A stretch of DNA of 64,000 bases from contig NZ_BDBT01000005.1 in assembly GCF_001613125.1 (NCBI RefSeq), forward strand, positions 186,001-250,000. The letters run 5' to 3'. The position numbers and the translations under genes were made by a program. The DNA comes from Nocardia shimofusensis NBRC 100134. Lineage in GTDB: Bacteria; Actinomycetota; Actinomycetes; Mycobacteriales; Mycobacteriaceae. The notes beneath the pieces were generated by a model. It was not told the DNA's origin. It did not search any database and saw nothing but the letters and a program-made list of their open reading frames with translations. Shown in pieces: positions 1 through 7,654 of this stretch (position 1 is the stretch's first letter; each line of letters starts with the position of its first letter).

Positions 1-2
1 TC

Positions 3-248
3 GGTATCGGTGCCGTGGGCATGCTCGGTCTGCTGCTCCTGCTGATCGGTGTGTGGCGTACCGCCCGCCGCGGCAGTGAAGCGCGCCGGGAGCTACGTCG
101 TTCACGCCGGGAGGTCGCGGCAGCCCGTCGCGCCACTCCCGCACCCCAGGTCACTCAGGACACCGCGGCACCCCGCAGCGGACCCGTCTGGAGTGCGAAC
201 CGGTTTCTGAAACGCCCCGCGGGCGACTCCGGACCGGCCAAGGCGTGA
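3..248 (+). CDS. Partial membrane protein, C-terminal end (hypothetical)
   Basis: Only the C-terminal part is visible. The frame is open from the first bases and there is no ribosome-binding site before the first GTG or ATG (15, 21), so the true start probably lies to the left of the window. It shows one hydrophobic stretch rich in Leu, Ile and Gly, then a strongly basic Arg-rich helix, then a Pro/Thr/Ser-rich tail. This fits a membrane protein with a basic cytoplasmic tail. I recognise no family. Two further small stress-type genes follow on the same strand. Confidence 0.5.
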   Translation, partial: GIGAVGMLGLLLLLIGVWRTARRGSEARRELRRSRREVAAARRATPAPQVTQDTAAPRSGPVWSANRFLKRPAGDSGPAKA

Positions 249-291
249 ACACATTCAGTCGGAACACGACTGTCGAGGAAAGGGAAAGACC

Positions 292-447
292 GTGATCGTA
301 CTCGGATTGATTCTGCTGATCGTCGGCTGGTTGCTCGGTATCAACCTGCTGGTCACCGCGGGCATCGTGGTGTTGCTGGTCGGCGCCGCACTGTGGATCG
401 CGGGCTCGGTGGGCCGCCCGGTCGGCGGCCGCAGGCACTACTACTGA
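292..447 (+). CDS. Small two-helix membrane protein, DUF6131-like
   Basis: A 51-residue protein with a GTG start at 292, preceded by an AGGAAAGGGAAAG purine stretch. Almost the whole chain is two hydrophobic helices separated by a short turn, and it ends in GRPVGGRRHYY. That layout and tail match from memory the short actinobacterial membrane proteins labelled DUF6131, whose function is unknown. It lies between another membrane-protein gene and a CsbD-like gene, a neighbourhood that suggests a stress or envelope role, but that is inference. Confidence 0.6.
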   Translation: MIVLGLILLIVGWLLGINLLVTAGIVVLLVGAALWIAGSVGRPVGGRRHYY

Positions 448-500
448 CACCGATCGACCAACGCTGTCGATCGACCAACTACTGACGCGGGAGGTGCGCG

Positions 501-689
501 ATGGACCGGAATCCACCACGCCGTGAAAGCCGGCTCGGACATCGAGTGCAGGCCACGCGCGGCAACATGAAGAAGTTCCTGGGCAGGGCGACCGACAATC
601 CCCGGCTCGAGTCACAGGGTCGCCGAGATCAGTTCCGCGGCAACATCAAACAGGCCGCGAACAAGGTGCGAGACGCCTTCAAGCGTTGA
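501..689 (+). CDS. CsbD-like small stress protein
   Basis: A 62-residue, very basic, hydrophilic protein. Residues 18-62 carry the spaced pattern of the CsbD family (a GN-x-K-x-x-x-G block, then a GRRDQFRGNIKQA block), which in Bacillus is controlled by the general stress sigma factor SigB. The ATG at 501 follows a GGGAGG ribosome-binding site at 490-495. Function in the family is unknown. The gene ends just before a strong bidirectional terminator hairpin. A SigF-type sigma factor is encoded at 8829, but I saw no clear SigF promoter directly in front of this gene. Confidence 0.65.
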   Translation: MDRNPPRRESRLGHRVQATRGNMKKFLGRATDNPRLESQGRRDQFRGNIKQAANKVRDAFKR

Positions 690-708
690 CGCATCGGCTC
701 TGTGCAGC

Positions 709-746
709 AGAGGGCCCCATCCGGCTTCGGCCGGACGGGGCCCTCT
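709..746. terminator. Bidirectional hairpin terminator between convergent genes
   Basis: A 17-bp stem with a single A-C mismatch closes on a TTCG tetraloop (726-729). The outer arms read AGAGGGCCCC and GGGGCCCTCT. It sits between the plus-strand CsbD-like gene and the end of the minus-strand monooxygenase gene, where a terminator serving both is expected. Confidence 0.8.
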
Positions 747-772
747 GGCTCGTCCCGAGCAATCCGGATGGA

Positions 773-1846
773 TCAGTCGTGGAGCTCGAGCTGCGCCACG
801 GCCGCTTTGGCGGTGCGCCCCACCCCGATCAGTGTGGCCGAACCCGGACCGGTCCAGTCTCCGTACCCGAGCAGATGCAGTCGCGATTCCTTCACCGCTC
901 GCGTGCCCGACACCGCTACCGTGCCGTCGGACTCCCTCAACCGCAAAGACCGCAGATGCGCGAGAGCCGGACGGAACCCGGTGGCCCACACGATGACTTC
1001 GGCGCGCCGGCTCCGACCGGTCTCGTCCCAGTGGATACCTCGACTGGTCAGCCTGTCGAACATCGGCAGCGTCCGCAGCGCACCGCGGTCCCTGGCGGCA
1101 CGGACTTCCGGCACCATCACTACGTCTCCGAGGCTGCTGATGCCACCTGGGTCCTGGCGTCCGGCCGCCAATGCCATGGCGCGCCGCGACGCCATGTCGA
1201 ACAGCACACGTCCGTCCACATCGTCCGGCAGAAACCGCGGCGGCCGGGTGGTCACCCACGCGGTGTCGGTGATCTCGGAGATCTCGGCGACCAGTTGCGC
1301 ACCGGAATTGCCGCCGCCGACCACGACGACCGACCGACCGGCGAATTCGTCCGGCGTGCGGTAGTGCACGGTGTGCAATTGCCTGCCGGTGAAGGAGCGG
1401 GCGCCGGGGTAGATCGGCCAGAACGGCTGCTGCCAGGTGCCGGTGGCGCTGAGCACCCGCCGGGCCCGCCACACCCCGGCGGTGGTGTCGAGGCGCAGTC
1501 GCTGCCCGTCGTCGTCGCGGGTGACGGCCCGCACGCGCACCGGTCGCCGGACCGGCAACTCGTAGCGTCGCTCGTAATCGGAGAGGTACTCGATGACGTG
1601 CCGCGCGGGCGGGAACCCGCCCTGCCACGGTGGCATCGGACGGCCCGGCAGGGACGCGTACTCCGCAGGAGAGAACAGTCGCAGCGACGGCCAGGTGTGG
1701 GGCCACGCACCGCCGGGAACCGGCTGATCATCGAGGATGACGAAATCGTGTCCGGCTCGGCGGAGGTAATACCCGGCTGCCAGCCCGGCCTGCCCGCCGC
1801 CGATCACCAACACATCGACGTCGATCGTGCTCAGCGAAGTGGCCAC
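773..1846 (-). CDS. NAD(P)H-dependent flavin monooxygenase, ArsO/CzcO-like
   Basis: A 357-residue flavoprotein. It has an FAD-binding GGGQAG motif at residues 16-21, an LFSPAEYASLPGRPMP segment, and a second dinucleotide-binding motif VVVVGGGNSGAQL near residue 172, followed by an ATGFRPAL motif. This is the two-Rossmann layout of small class B-like flavin monooxygenases. The N-terminal segment closely resembles ArsO-type proteins, which sit in arsenic operons elsewhere, but no arsenic genes are nearby, so the substrate is open. It is a single gene facing the stress genes, with a shared terminator at its 3-prime end. Confidence 0.7.
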   Translation of the reverse strand: MATSLSTIDVDVLVIGGGQAGLAAGYYLRRAGHDFVILDDQPVPGGAWPHTWPSLRLFSPAEYASLPGRPMPPWQGGFPPARHVIEYLSDYERRYELPVRRPVRVRAVTRDDDGQRLRLDTTAGVWRARRVLSATGTWQQPFWPIYPGARSFTGRQLHTVHYRTPDEFAGRSVVVVGGGNSGAQLVAEISEITDTAWVTTRPPRFLPDDVDGRVLFDMASRRAMALAAGRQDPGGISSLGDVVMVPEVRAARDRGALRTLPMFDRLTSRGIHWDETGRSRRAEVIVWATGFRPALAHLRSLRLRESDGTVAVSGTRAVKESRLHLLGYGDWTGPGSATLIGVGRTAKAAVAQLELHD

Positions 1847-2150
1847 ACGGCCCGATCCTAGGCGATCGACTGCACCGGCCTCCGCCGCCGCGACGTCCTC
1901 CGACGATCGCAGCAGCCGCAGGCGATCGACCGGTCAGGCGGCGATCATGTGCAGCGAGGCGGTCCCGTGGCGTTGCCACCGCAGGCTGATCACCGCCGCG
2001 CTGATCATCCGTGGCGTCGAGGTGGTGGACATCCTCTCGCCCAACTCGATCAGACCCGCAGCCCTGAACGCGCACGCGCGGATCCGTGACGAGCGGCTGA
2101 TCTATCCGGCGCACCCACCCGGGCCGTAGCAGCCGCCGGTGGGCTCACGG
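1847..2150. other. Intergenic stretch with no supported gene
   Basis: About 300 bp between two minus-strand genes. Short open frames exist on both strands, including a 32-codon frame at 1934-2032 minus, but none has a sensible ribosome-binding site or recognisable protein. It probably holds the promoter of the monooxygenase gene; no specific element could be assigned. Confidence 0.4.
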
Positions 2151-2882
2151 TCACACGATGGCAGCCGAGGTGAGGTCGTAGATCGCGTATGCCGCACGCA
2201 GAACCGGCTGGGCGACATTGCGCACGCGGATGCCACCGGGCGTGGTGCCGTGCTCCGTGCCGGCGTGGGCGTGTCCGTGCACCGCGAGATCGGCGCCGTG
2301 CGTGTCGATGGCTTCCCCCAGCAGATAGGACCCGAGGAACGGATAGATCTCGTCGGGTTCGCCGTGCAAGGTGTCGCTGACCGGTGAGTAGTGCGTCAGC
2401 GCCACAGTGAAGTCCGTGTCCAGGGATGCCATGGCTCGACCGAGCGCGACGGCGAGTTCCTCGGTGTGGCGGGCGAACATCCGCATCTGCGGCTCGCCGA
2501 ACGCGCTCGCGCACTTGCCCGCGAAGCCGCCGCCGAAGCCTTTGGTTCCTGCGATGCCCAGCGTCGCACCACCGATGTCCAGCTGTACCGACGTTCCTTC
2601 CAGGACGATGATGCCCGCGGCGGTCAGAAGGTCGGTGATCTCCGCCTGAAGGTCGTTGTGATAGTCATGATTTCCCAGCACCGCCACCACCGGCACGCCG
2701 CAATCGCCGAACTCGGAGGCCACCACGGCGGCTTCGCCGATGGTGCCGTGTCGCGTGAGGTCACCGGCCAACAGCAGCACATCAGCTCGCGCGGAGAGCT
2801 CGGCGAGGGCTTCTCGCCAGCGACCACGGGAATCCTCGCCCAGATGAATGTCCCCCACCGCCGCGATGCGCAATTCTCTCAA
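2151..2882 (-). CDS. Calcineurin-like metallophosphoesterase
   Basis: A 243-residue cytosolic hydrolase with the full metallophosphoesterase motif set: GDIH (Asp11, His13), GDLTRHG (Asp41), GNHD (Asn71, His72), a later THYSP histidine and the terminal GHAHAG. These residues hold a two-metal centre that cleaves phosphomono- or diesters; the substrate is not known. It is the last gene of a three-gene minus-strand operon, and its ATG overlaps the stop of the BON-domain gene by 4 bp (ATGA), implying coupled translation. Confidence 0.85.
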   Translation of the reverse strand: MRELRIAAVGDIHLGEDSRGRWREALAELSARADVLLLAGDLTRHGTIGEAAVVASEFGDCGVPVVAVLGNHDYHNDLQAEITDLLTAAGIIVLEGTSVQLDIGGATLGIAGTKGFGGGFAGKCASAFGEPQMRMFARHTEELAVALGRAMASLDTDFTVALTHYSPVSDTLHGEPDEIYPFLGSYLLGEAIDTHGADLAVHGHAHAGTEHGTTPGGIRVRNVAQPVLRAAYAIYDLTSAAIV

Positions 2883-3166
2883 CTCCTTTCGCGACGCGAC
2901 CGACGAGTCACGCTGAGCGTTTCGTGCTGATCCGGTGCGGTGATCCGTGCGACGCGCACATCGTTGTGCACCGCGAGCTGGGGCAGCGTCTCGCGCACCA
3001 CGGTCTCGATCAGTTGTCTGCGCTCGTCGGATTCGACCTCGCCGTCGAGCACGATCGTCTCCCCGCGGATGGTGACGTGGATTCCGAGCTCGTAGGTGCG
3101 CTCGTCCTCGGCCAGGGCTCTCCTCAGGTGCGCGACGGCGTATTGCAGCGGTTCCGGCGATCCCAC
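2879..3166 (-). CDS. BON-domain protein
   Basis: A small protein with one BON domain, shown by IHVTIRGETIVLDGEVES followed by an ETLPQLAVHNDVRVARI strand-helix segment. BON domains are small alpha/beta modules found in osmotic-stress and envelope proteins. I chose the GTG at 3166, which has an AAAGGGG ribosome-binding site eight bases upstream and starts just after the upstream stop. An ATG at 3193 would add nine residues but lacks such a site and overlaps the preceding gene. No signal peptide is visible, so it is probably cytosolic. It is the middle gene of the operon. Confidence 0.7.
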   Translation of the reverse strand: MGSPEPLQYAVAHLRRALAEDERTYELGIHVTIRGETIVLDGEVESDERRQLIETVVRETLPQLAVHNDVRVARITAPDQHETLSVTRRSRRERS

Positions 3167-3170
3167 GGCT

Positions 3171-3749
3171 TCATCCCCTTTCTGGGCCGGCATGCTCGGG
3201 CCGGGCGATGATCCCGAGATCGACGAGCAACCCGAAGAACGCGCGCGCATACGGTGAAGTGCGCGTCTGTCTGTCGACTTCGGCCCAGTCCACCTGTTCG
3301 CGCAGATCGCGCGCGACCTGGAGCAGGGGCGCGAAGTCGAGTCGATGCGCGTCGAAGACCAGCATCTTGTCCACCATGAGGTCCGTGCAACTGGCGACGG
3401 GCGCCTTGGCGGGTCCGATGCGCATGGTCGTGGCCCGATTCAGCAGGTCGTCGGTGACCGGGCGATCGTTCGGACGATGGATCACATCGATCAGGACCCC
3501 GTCGGCGTACACCTTGCGCAGCCAATCCTCCGGCGGATCACAGACCCGCATTCCGGCCCGTGCGAGGGTCCGCACTGCCCGGTCGCAGTCTCGGGGTTTG
3601 ACCAGGATGTCCACATCGTGTTGGGACGCTGGCCCGCCGCGCGCGTACACCGCGCAACCGCCGCCGACGGCGAACGGGATACCGGCTGCCGCGAGCACGT
3701 TCACCGCCCGGGTCAGTGCGTGCAGCAGTTCATCGATGCCGACAGACAC
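3171..3749 (-). CDS. Nucleotidyltransferase-fold protein
   Basis: A 192-residue protein with the minimal nucleotidyltransferase signature: a Gly-rich GGGCAVYARGG loop (residues 29-39) followed by HDVDILV, with the metal-binding Asp pair at 45 and 47. It resembles AbiEii/MNT-type or uncharacterised nucleotidyltransferase-like proteins that transfer nucleotides to proteins or small molecules. No HEPN partner or antitoxin is adjacent; instead it heads an operon with BON and metallophosphoesterase genes. The target is unknown. Confidence 0.65.
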   Translation of the reverse strand: MSVGIDELLHALTRAVNVLAAAGIPFAVGGGCAVYARGGPASQHDVDILVKPRDCDRAVRTLARAGMRVCDPPEDWLRKVYADGVLIDVIHRPNDRPVTDDLLNRATTMRIGPAKAPVASCTDLMVDKMLVFDAHRLDFAPLLQVARDLREQVDWAEVDRQTRTSPYARAFFGLLVDLGIIARPEHAGPERG

Positions 3750-3847
3750 GGAGACCGCCTACCCGCCAGCTCGGGACCATGCCACTCCTCGCTCGAATGA
3801 GCCTGTCATCTGCACGTGCCCGCGAACTCGGCACTCGCACTCCGTGG

Positions 3848-3872
3848 CTACCCGATCCGGCGCGGTCGAATC
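3848..3872 (-). promoter_or_regulatory. Weak candidate SigF-type promoter for the nucleotidyltransferase operon
   Basis: On the minus strand GATT is followed after 15 bases by GGGTAG, close to the GTTT-N15-GGGTAT consensus of actinobacterial SigF/SigB promoters. It lies about 100 bp upstream of the ATG at 3749. The -35 differs at one position, so this is only suggestive. Confidence 0.3.
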
Positions 3873-3922
3873 TCTGACGCCGAGCTGCTACCCGGACAAA
3901 CCGAACATGAACTGCCCCAGCA

Positions 3923-4867
3923 TCACGGTCTGATGATGCATCGGAAGCCGATGTGACTTGTCGAGGAGTCCTCGGTCTCACCCTGGCGTGCCGCGGGTCG
4001 GTATCGCAGGCAGTAGTTCGGCGCACACAGGTGCGAGCCGCCTTTGATCACCCGGCGCGCGCAGGGCTCTCCGGGTTCGGGCTCGGGTGCTGTATTCCCG
4101 CCGATCCGCGGATCGGCGGGAATACAGCAGGATTCTGCCGACGATGCCATCGTGCCCGCCCCGGCGTGATCGGCGGTGTAATAATCCGCCGTCCACTCCC
4201 ATACATTGCCCGCCATGTCGCTGAGCCGGTAGCCGTTCGGCGGGAACCGACCCACCGGCGATGTATCTGCTACGCCGTTATTGTTCAGGTTCTCCCAGGG
4301 AAACCGGCCTTGCCAGACACTGGCGGCACGCCTGCCGTGCGGTTCGTGCGTGGCACCCCACACGAACGGCTGGCGATCCAAGCCACCCCGCGCGGCGAAT
4401 TCCCACTCCGATTCGGTCGGCAATTCCTTCCCTGCCCACTGCGCGTATGCCGCGGCGTCGAACCAGGAGATGTGGGTGACCGGATGGCGTTGCCGGCCGT
4501 CGAGATCGCTTCCGGGGCCGCGCGGGTGGCGCCAATCCGCATTCGGCACAAAAGACCACCAGCGCCGGTAGTCGTCGAGCGGCACCGGGCCGCGAGTCGG
4601 GGTGAACACCGAGGAACCCGGAACGAGCAAGGACGGGTCCGCTTCCGGGTACTGCGCCGGGTCCGGGGGCGATTCTGCGGTGGTGCGGTATCCGGTGTCC
4701 TTCACGAATCGCCTGAACTCGGCCACCGTCACCGGGTGGATGTCCATCCAGAAGCCGTCCACGGAGACCTGGTGCACGGCTCGTTCTTCCGGATAGAAGT
4801 CCGAAGATCCCATCCAGAAAGTCCCGCCGGGTATCCACTCCATGTTCTTCGGAGCAGTACGTGTCAT
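3923..4867 (-). CDS. Formylglycine-generating enzyme (sulfatase-modifying factor)
   Basis: A 314-residue SUMF1/FGE-family protein that oxidises the Cys of a C-x-P-x-R sulfatase motif to formylglycine. It has the N-terminal MEWIPGGTFWMGS block, WFDAAAYAQWAGKELPTESEWEFAARGG in the middle, MAGNVWEWTADYY, and the C-terminal GGSHLCAPNYCLRYRPAAR segment with the catalytic copper-binding pair Cys281 and Cys286, ending in STSHIGFRC. The start at 4867 (MTRTAPKN) was chosen because the family begins here; the longer open frame upstream is low-complexity. It is divergent from an arylsulfatase carrying the target motif. Residues 247-260 are encoded by a perfect 42-bp palindrome. Confidence 0.93.
   Translation of the reverse strand: MTRTAPKNMEWIPGGTFWMGSSDFYPEERAVHQVSVDGFWMDIHPVTVAEFRRFVKDTGYRTTAESPPDPAQYPEADPSLLVPGSSVFTPTRGPVPLDDYRRWWSFVPNADWRHPRGPGSDLDGRQRHPVTHISWFDAAAYAQWAGKELPTESEWEFAARGGLDRQPFVWGATHEPHGRRAASVWQGRFPWENLNNNGVADTSPVGRFPPNGYRLSDMAGNVWEWTADYYTADHAGAGTMASSAESCCIPADPRIGGNTAPEPEPGEPCARRVIKGGSHLCAPNYCLRYRPAARQGETEDSSTSHIGFRCIIRP
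4088..4129. repeat. Perfect 42-bp palindrome inside the FGE gene
   Basis: Two 21-bp arms meet at 4108/4109 with no mismatch and no loop; each arm is TGCTGTATTCCCGCCGATCC plus a final G. It covers exactly 14 codons of the FGE reading frame (CCIPADPRIGGNTA), a conserved part of the family, so selection for both protein and DNA symmetry, or a local inverted duplication, would be needed. It could form a cruciform or mRNA hairpin. Confidence 0.9.
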
Positions 4868-5229
4868 GTAGATCAGCGTGCCACTGCTGTACGCAGGCGC
4901 AAGGGTATCGACACGCTTGCGCCGGAACCCGCAGTCATGTCCGCTCGCGCTCCGGCATTGACACCCGCGGGAAGTGGAGTAGACGATGGGGAGGACGAGC
5001 ACGATCCCGCATCGGGATCGACGTTCGTCCGCGACGAGTTTCCGCTCACCCACAATTGGTGAGTCCCTCTGGTCCCCCGAGTACTTCGACGCCGCTATGA
5101 GCCGCCCGAAACGGCAATAATCAGGCAAACCAAACGACGACGATCGCGGCAGCCCGCTGGACAGTGGCGCCCAGAGGGATCGCGGGGCCGGGTCGGCGAT
5201 CCCATGGCAGCATCGGATGGAGCGACACC
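4868..5229. promoter_or_regulatory. Divergent promoter region between FGE and arylsulfatase
   Basis: This 362-bp stretch separates the divergent FGE and sulfatase starts. It contains an inverted repeat GGCGCAAG (4896-4903) and CTTGCGCC (4916-4923) with a 12-base spacer, 29-56 bp upstream of the FGE start, a plausible operator or attenuator. No convincing -10/-35 pair could be chosen by eye. Open frames running through it look non-coding. Confidence 0.45.
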
Positions 5230-7584
5230 ATGGCCGGAAGACACCAGGGAAAGATCGCGGTCGACATTCGTGACTCGGTCCCCGACTGGACACCATATCT
5301 GCCCGCACAGGCCCCCGAAGGCGCTCCGAACATCCTGTTCATCGCATGGGACGACGTGGGGTACGGCACCATGGATGTCTATGGCGGCCCCGTCGAAGCC
5401 CCCACCATGGGGCGCATCGCGGACATGGGGATGCGTTGCTCCAATTTTCACACCACGGCATTGTGTTCCCCGACCCGCGCGTCACTGTTGACGGGCCGCA
5501 ACGCCACGAGCAACGGCATGGCGACCATCGCCGAATTCAGCTCCGGATTCCCGGGGATCTCGACCCGCATCCCCTTCGAGAACGGGTTCATCTCCGAGGT
5601 CCTGGCCGAGCGGGGCTGGAATACCTACTGCGTCGGAAAATGGCATCTGACCCCGGGGGACGAAATCAATATGTCGGCGGTGAAAACCCGATGGCCGTTG
5701 GGACGAGGGTTCGAGCGCTTCTACGGCTTTCTCGGCGGTGAGACGAACAGCTGGTATCCGGACCTGGTACACGACAATCATCCGATCGACGCTCCCGGCG
5801 TTCCCGAGGACGGATACCACCTGTCGAAAGATTTGGCCGACAAGTCGATCGAGTTCATCCGGGACGCGAAATCGGTAGACCCCGACAAGCCCTTCTTCAT
5901 GTATCTCGCGCCACAGGCAGCGCACGCTCCGCACCACGTCTTCACAGAGTGGGCGGACCGATACAAGGGCAGATTCGACGAGGGCTACGAGTCCATCCGT
6001 GCCGGAATTCTCCGACGGCAGAAGGAATTAGGCATACTGCCCGAGGACACCGAACTCTCGCCCATCAACCCGCACGGGGAGCCGGCCACCACCGGACCGG
6101 ACGGGCAACCATGGCCACAGATCGACAGCGTCCGGCCATGGGATACGCTCACCGCCGAGGAGAAACGCCTTTTCGCACGCATGGCCGAGGTATTCGCCGG
6201 CTACGTCATTTACACCGACGATCAGCTCGGGCGGGTCCTCGATTTCCTGGCCGACACGGGGCAGCTCGACAACACGATCATCGTCGTCATCTCCGACAAC
6301 GGCGCCAGTGGCGAGGGCGGCCCGAACGGCTCGTTCAACGAGTGGCGCTTCTTCAACGGGGTGGCCGATACGACCGAGGGAACACTTCCGCATCTCGAAG
6401 AACTCGGCAGTCCGACCTCGTATAACCACTACAACACCGGATGGGCGTGGGCCTTCGATACGCCGTTTCCGTATTGGAAGCGGTGGGCCGGCTACGAGGG
6501 TGGCATCGCCGACATGTGCCTGGTCGCCTGGCCGGGGAAACTCGCGCACCGGAGCGAACCTGTGCACCAGTACATCCATGCCGTCGACGTTGTTCCGACG
6601 ATTTACGAACTGGTGGGAATCGAGCCACCGGAAATGCTGAAGGGCTACCCGCAGAGCCCCATCGAGGGGGAGAGCTTCGCGGCCGCGCTGACCGATCCCG
6701 AGGCGCCGGGGAAGCAGACGCAGTTCTACACGATGCTCGGCCAACGGTCGCTCTACCACCGAGGATGGCTCGCCTGTTCTGTGCATCCACCCCTGTCGGG
6801 GTGGGGCAACTACGAACGGGACGTGTGGGAGCTCTACCACCTCGACGCGGACCGAGCCCAGGCGGAAAACCTCGCGAACGACGAACCCGAACGTCTGGCG
6901 TCGCTGAAAGATCTGTGGTTCTACTACGCCGGGCTCTACAACGGACTCCCCCTCGACGACCGCAGCGCCGTCGAGCAGGCCGTCGCCGAGCGCCCGCGCT
7001 CCGGCAAGGAACGAAGCCGATATGTGTACTTTCCGGACTGCGCCGATGTTCCCGAATCCGCCGGGGTCTCGATCATCGGTCGCTCGTACACGCTCGCGGC
7101 CGGGGTTCGTGTGGACACCGCCGACGCCGAGGGAGTTCTCTTCGCGCACGGCGGTGTCACCGGCGGACACAGCCTCTACGTCAAGGACCGGCGTTTGCAC
7201 TACGCATTCAATTGGGTCGGAACCCACCTGCAGAACATCATCGCCGACCGCGACATGACCCCGGGTTCGCATGTGTGCACCGCCGAGTTCGTACTCCAGG
7301 GCAAGAACACCGATCCGACCATGCCGGGCTTCAAGGGAACGGCCACCCTCTACCTCGACGACCAGAAGGTGGCCATCGGGGAGATCGTCACCCAACCGGG
7401 ACCGTTCTGCCTCGTAGGCGACGGCATCTGCGTCGGACGCGACAGCGCGTCGCCGGTGTCACCGGACTACACCTCCCCATTCGCCTTCACCGGCGGCACA
7501 ATCGACAAGGTCGTCGTCGATGTGTCCGGTGAACGGTACATCGACCACGAGGCGCAAGTGCGAGGCTGGTTCGTGATCGACTGA
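5230..7584 (+). CDS. Arylsulfatase (type I, formylglycine-dependent)
   Basis: A 784-residue sulfatase. NILFIAWDDVGYG (residues 34-46) supplies metal-binding Asp residues. The active-site signature CSPTRASLLTGR starts at Cys79, which an FGE converts to formylglycine. GKWHLTP and VVISDNGASGEGG follow, and a C-terminal beta-rich domain fills residues 590-784. Length and motifs match the long AtsA/AtsD-type actinobacterial arylsulfatases that hydrolyse sulfate esters. The ATG at 5230 has a GGAG site seven bases upstream. I see no signal peptide, so it appears cytosolic, which fits modification by the FGE encoded divergently. A sulfated sterol would be an attractive substrate given the catabolic genes further right, but this is speculation. 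Confidence 0.92.
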   Translation: MAGRHQGKIAVDIRDSVPDWTPYLPAQAPEGAPNILFIAWDDVGYGTMDVYGGPVEAPTMGRIADMGMRCSNFHTTALCSPTRASLLTGRNATSNGMATIAEFSSGFPGISTRIPFENGFISEVLAERGWNTYCVGKWHLTPGDEINMSAVKTRWPLGRGFERFYGFLGGETNSWYPDLVHDNHPIDAPGVPEDGYHLSKDLADKSIEFIRDAKSVDPDKPFFMYLAPQAAHAPHHVFTEWADRYKGRFDEGYESIRAGILRRQKELGILPEDTELSPINPHGEPATTGPDGQPWPQIDSVRPWDTLTAEEKRLFARMAEVFAGYVIYTDDQLGRVLDFLADTGQLDNTIIVVISDNGASGEGGPNGSFNEWRFFNGVADTTEGTLPHLEELGSPTSYNHYNTGWAWAFDTPFPYWKRWAGYEGGIADMCLVAWPGKLAHRSEPVHQYIHAVDVVPTIYELVGIEPPEMLKGYPQSPIEGESFAAALTDPEAPGKQTQFYTMLGQRSLYHRGWLACSVHPPLSGWGNYERDVWELYHLDADRAQAENLANDEPERLASLKDLWFYYAGLYNGLPLDDRSAVEQAVAERPRSGKERSRYVYFPDCADVPESAGVSIIGRSYTLAAGVRVDTADAEGVLFAHGGVTGGHSLYVKDRRLHYAFNWVGTHLQNIIADRDMTPGSHVCTAEFVLQGKNTDPTMPGFKGTATLYLDDQKVAIGEIVTQPGPFCLVGDGICVGRDSASPVSPDYTSPFAFTGGTIDKVVVDVSGERYIDHEAQVRGWFVID

Positions 7585-7623
7585 CCACGACCGAGGCTCT
7601 CCCCACCGCAGGAGGAAGATCAC

Positions 7624-7653
7624 GTGATGGTGCCCGCCACACGGGAGCGCTGA
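7624..7653 (+). CDS. Possible short leader peptide in front of the site-2 protease gene
   Basis: A GTG-ATG pair at 7624/7627 sits just downstream of an almost perfect AGGAGGA ribosome-binding site (about 7610-7616) and opens a frame of only nine codons that ends in TGA at 7651-7653, one base before the GTG start of the protease gene. This looks like a translated leader coupled to the downstream gene. It could instead be a spurious frame. Confidence 0.35.
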   Translation: MMVPATRER

Positions 7654-7654
7654 C

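Noticed and set aside
1827..2129. A 100-codon plus-strand frame and a 32-codon minus-strand frame in the gap
   Set aside because: No suitable ribosome-binding site, no recognisable protein, and no plausible neighbour relation.
3730..4026. A 98-codon minus-strand frame beyond the FGE stop
   Set aside because: Arg-rich, overlaps the FGE end and the nucleotidyltransferase start; composition looks like non-coding GC-rich DNA.
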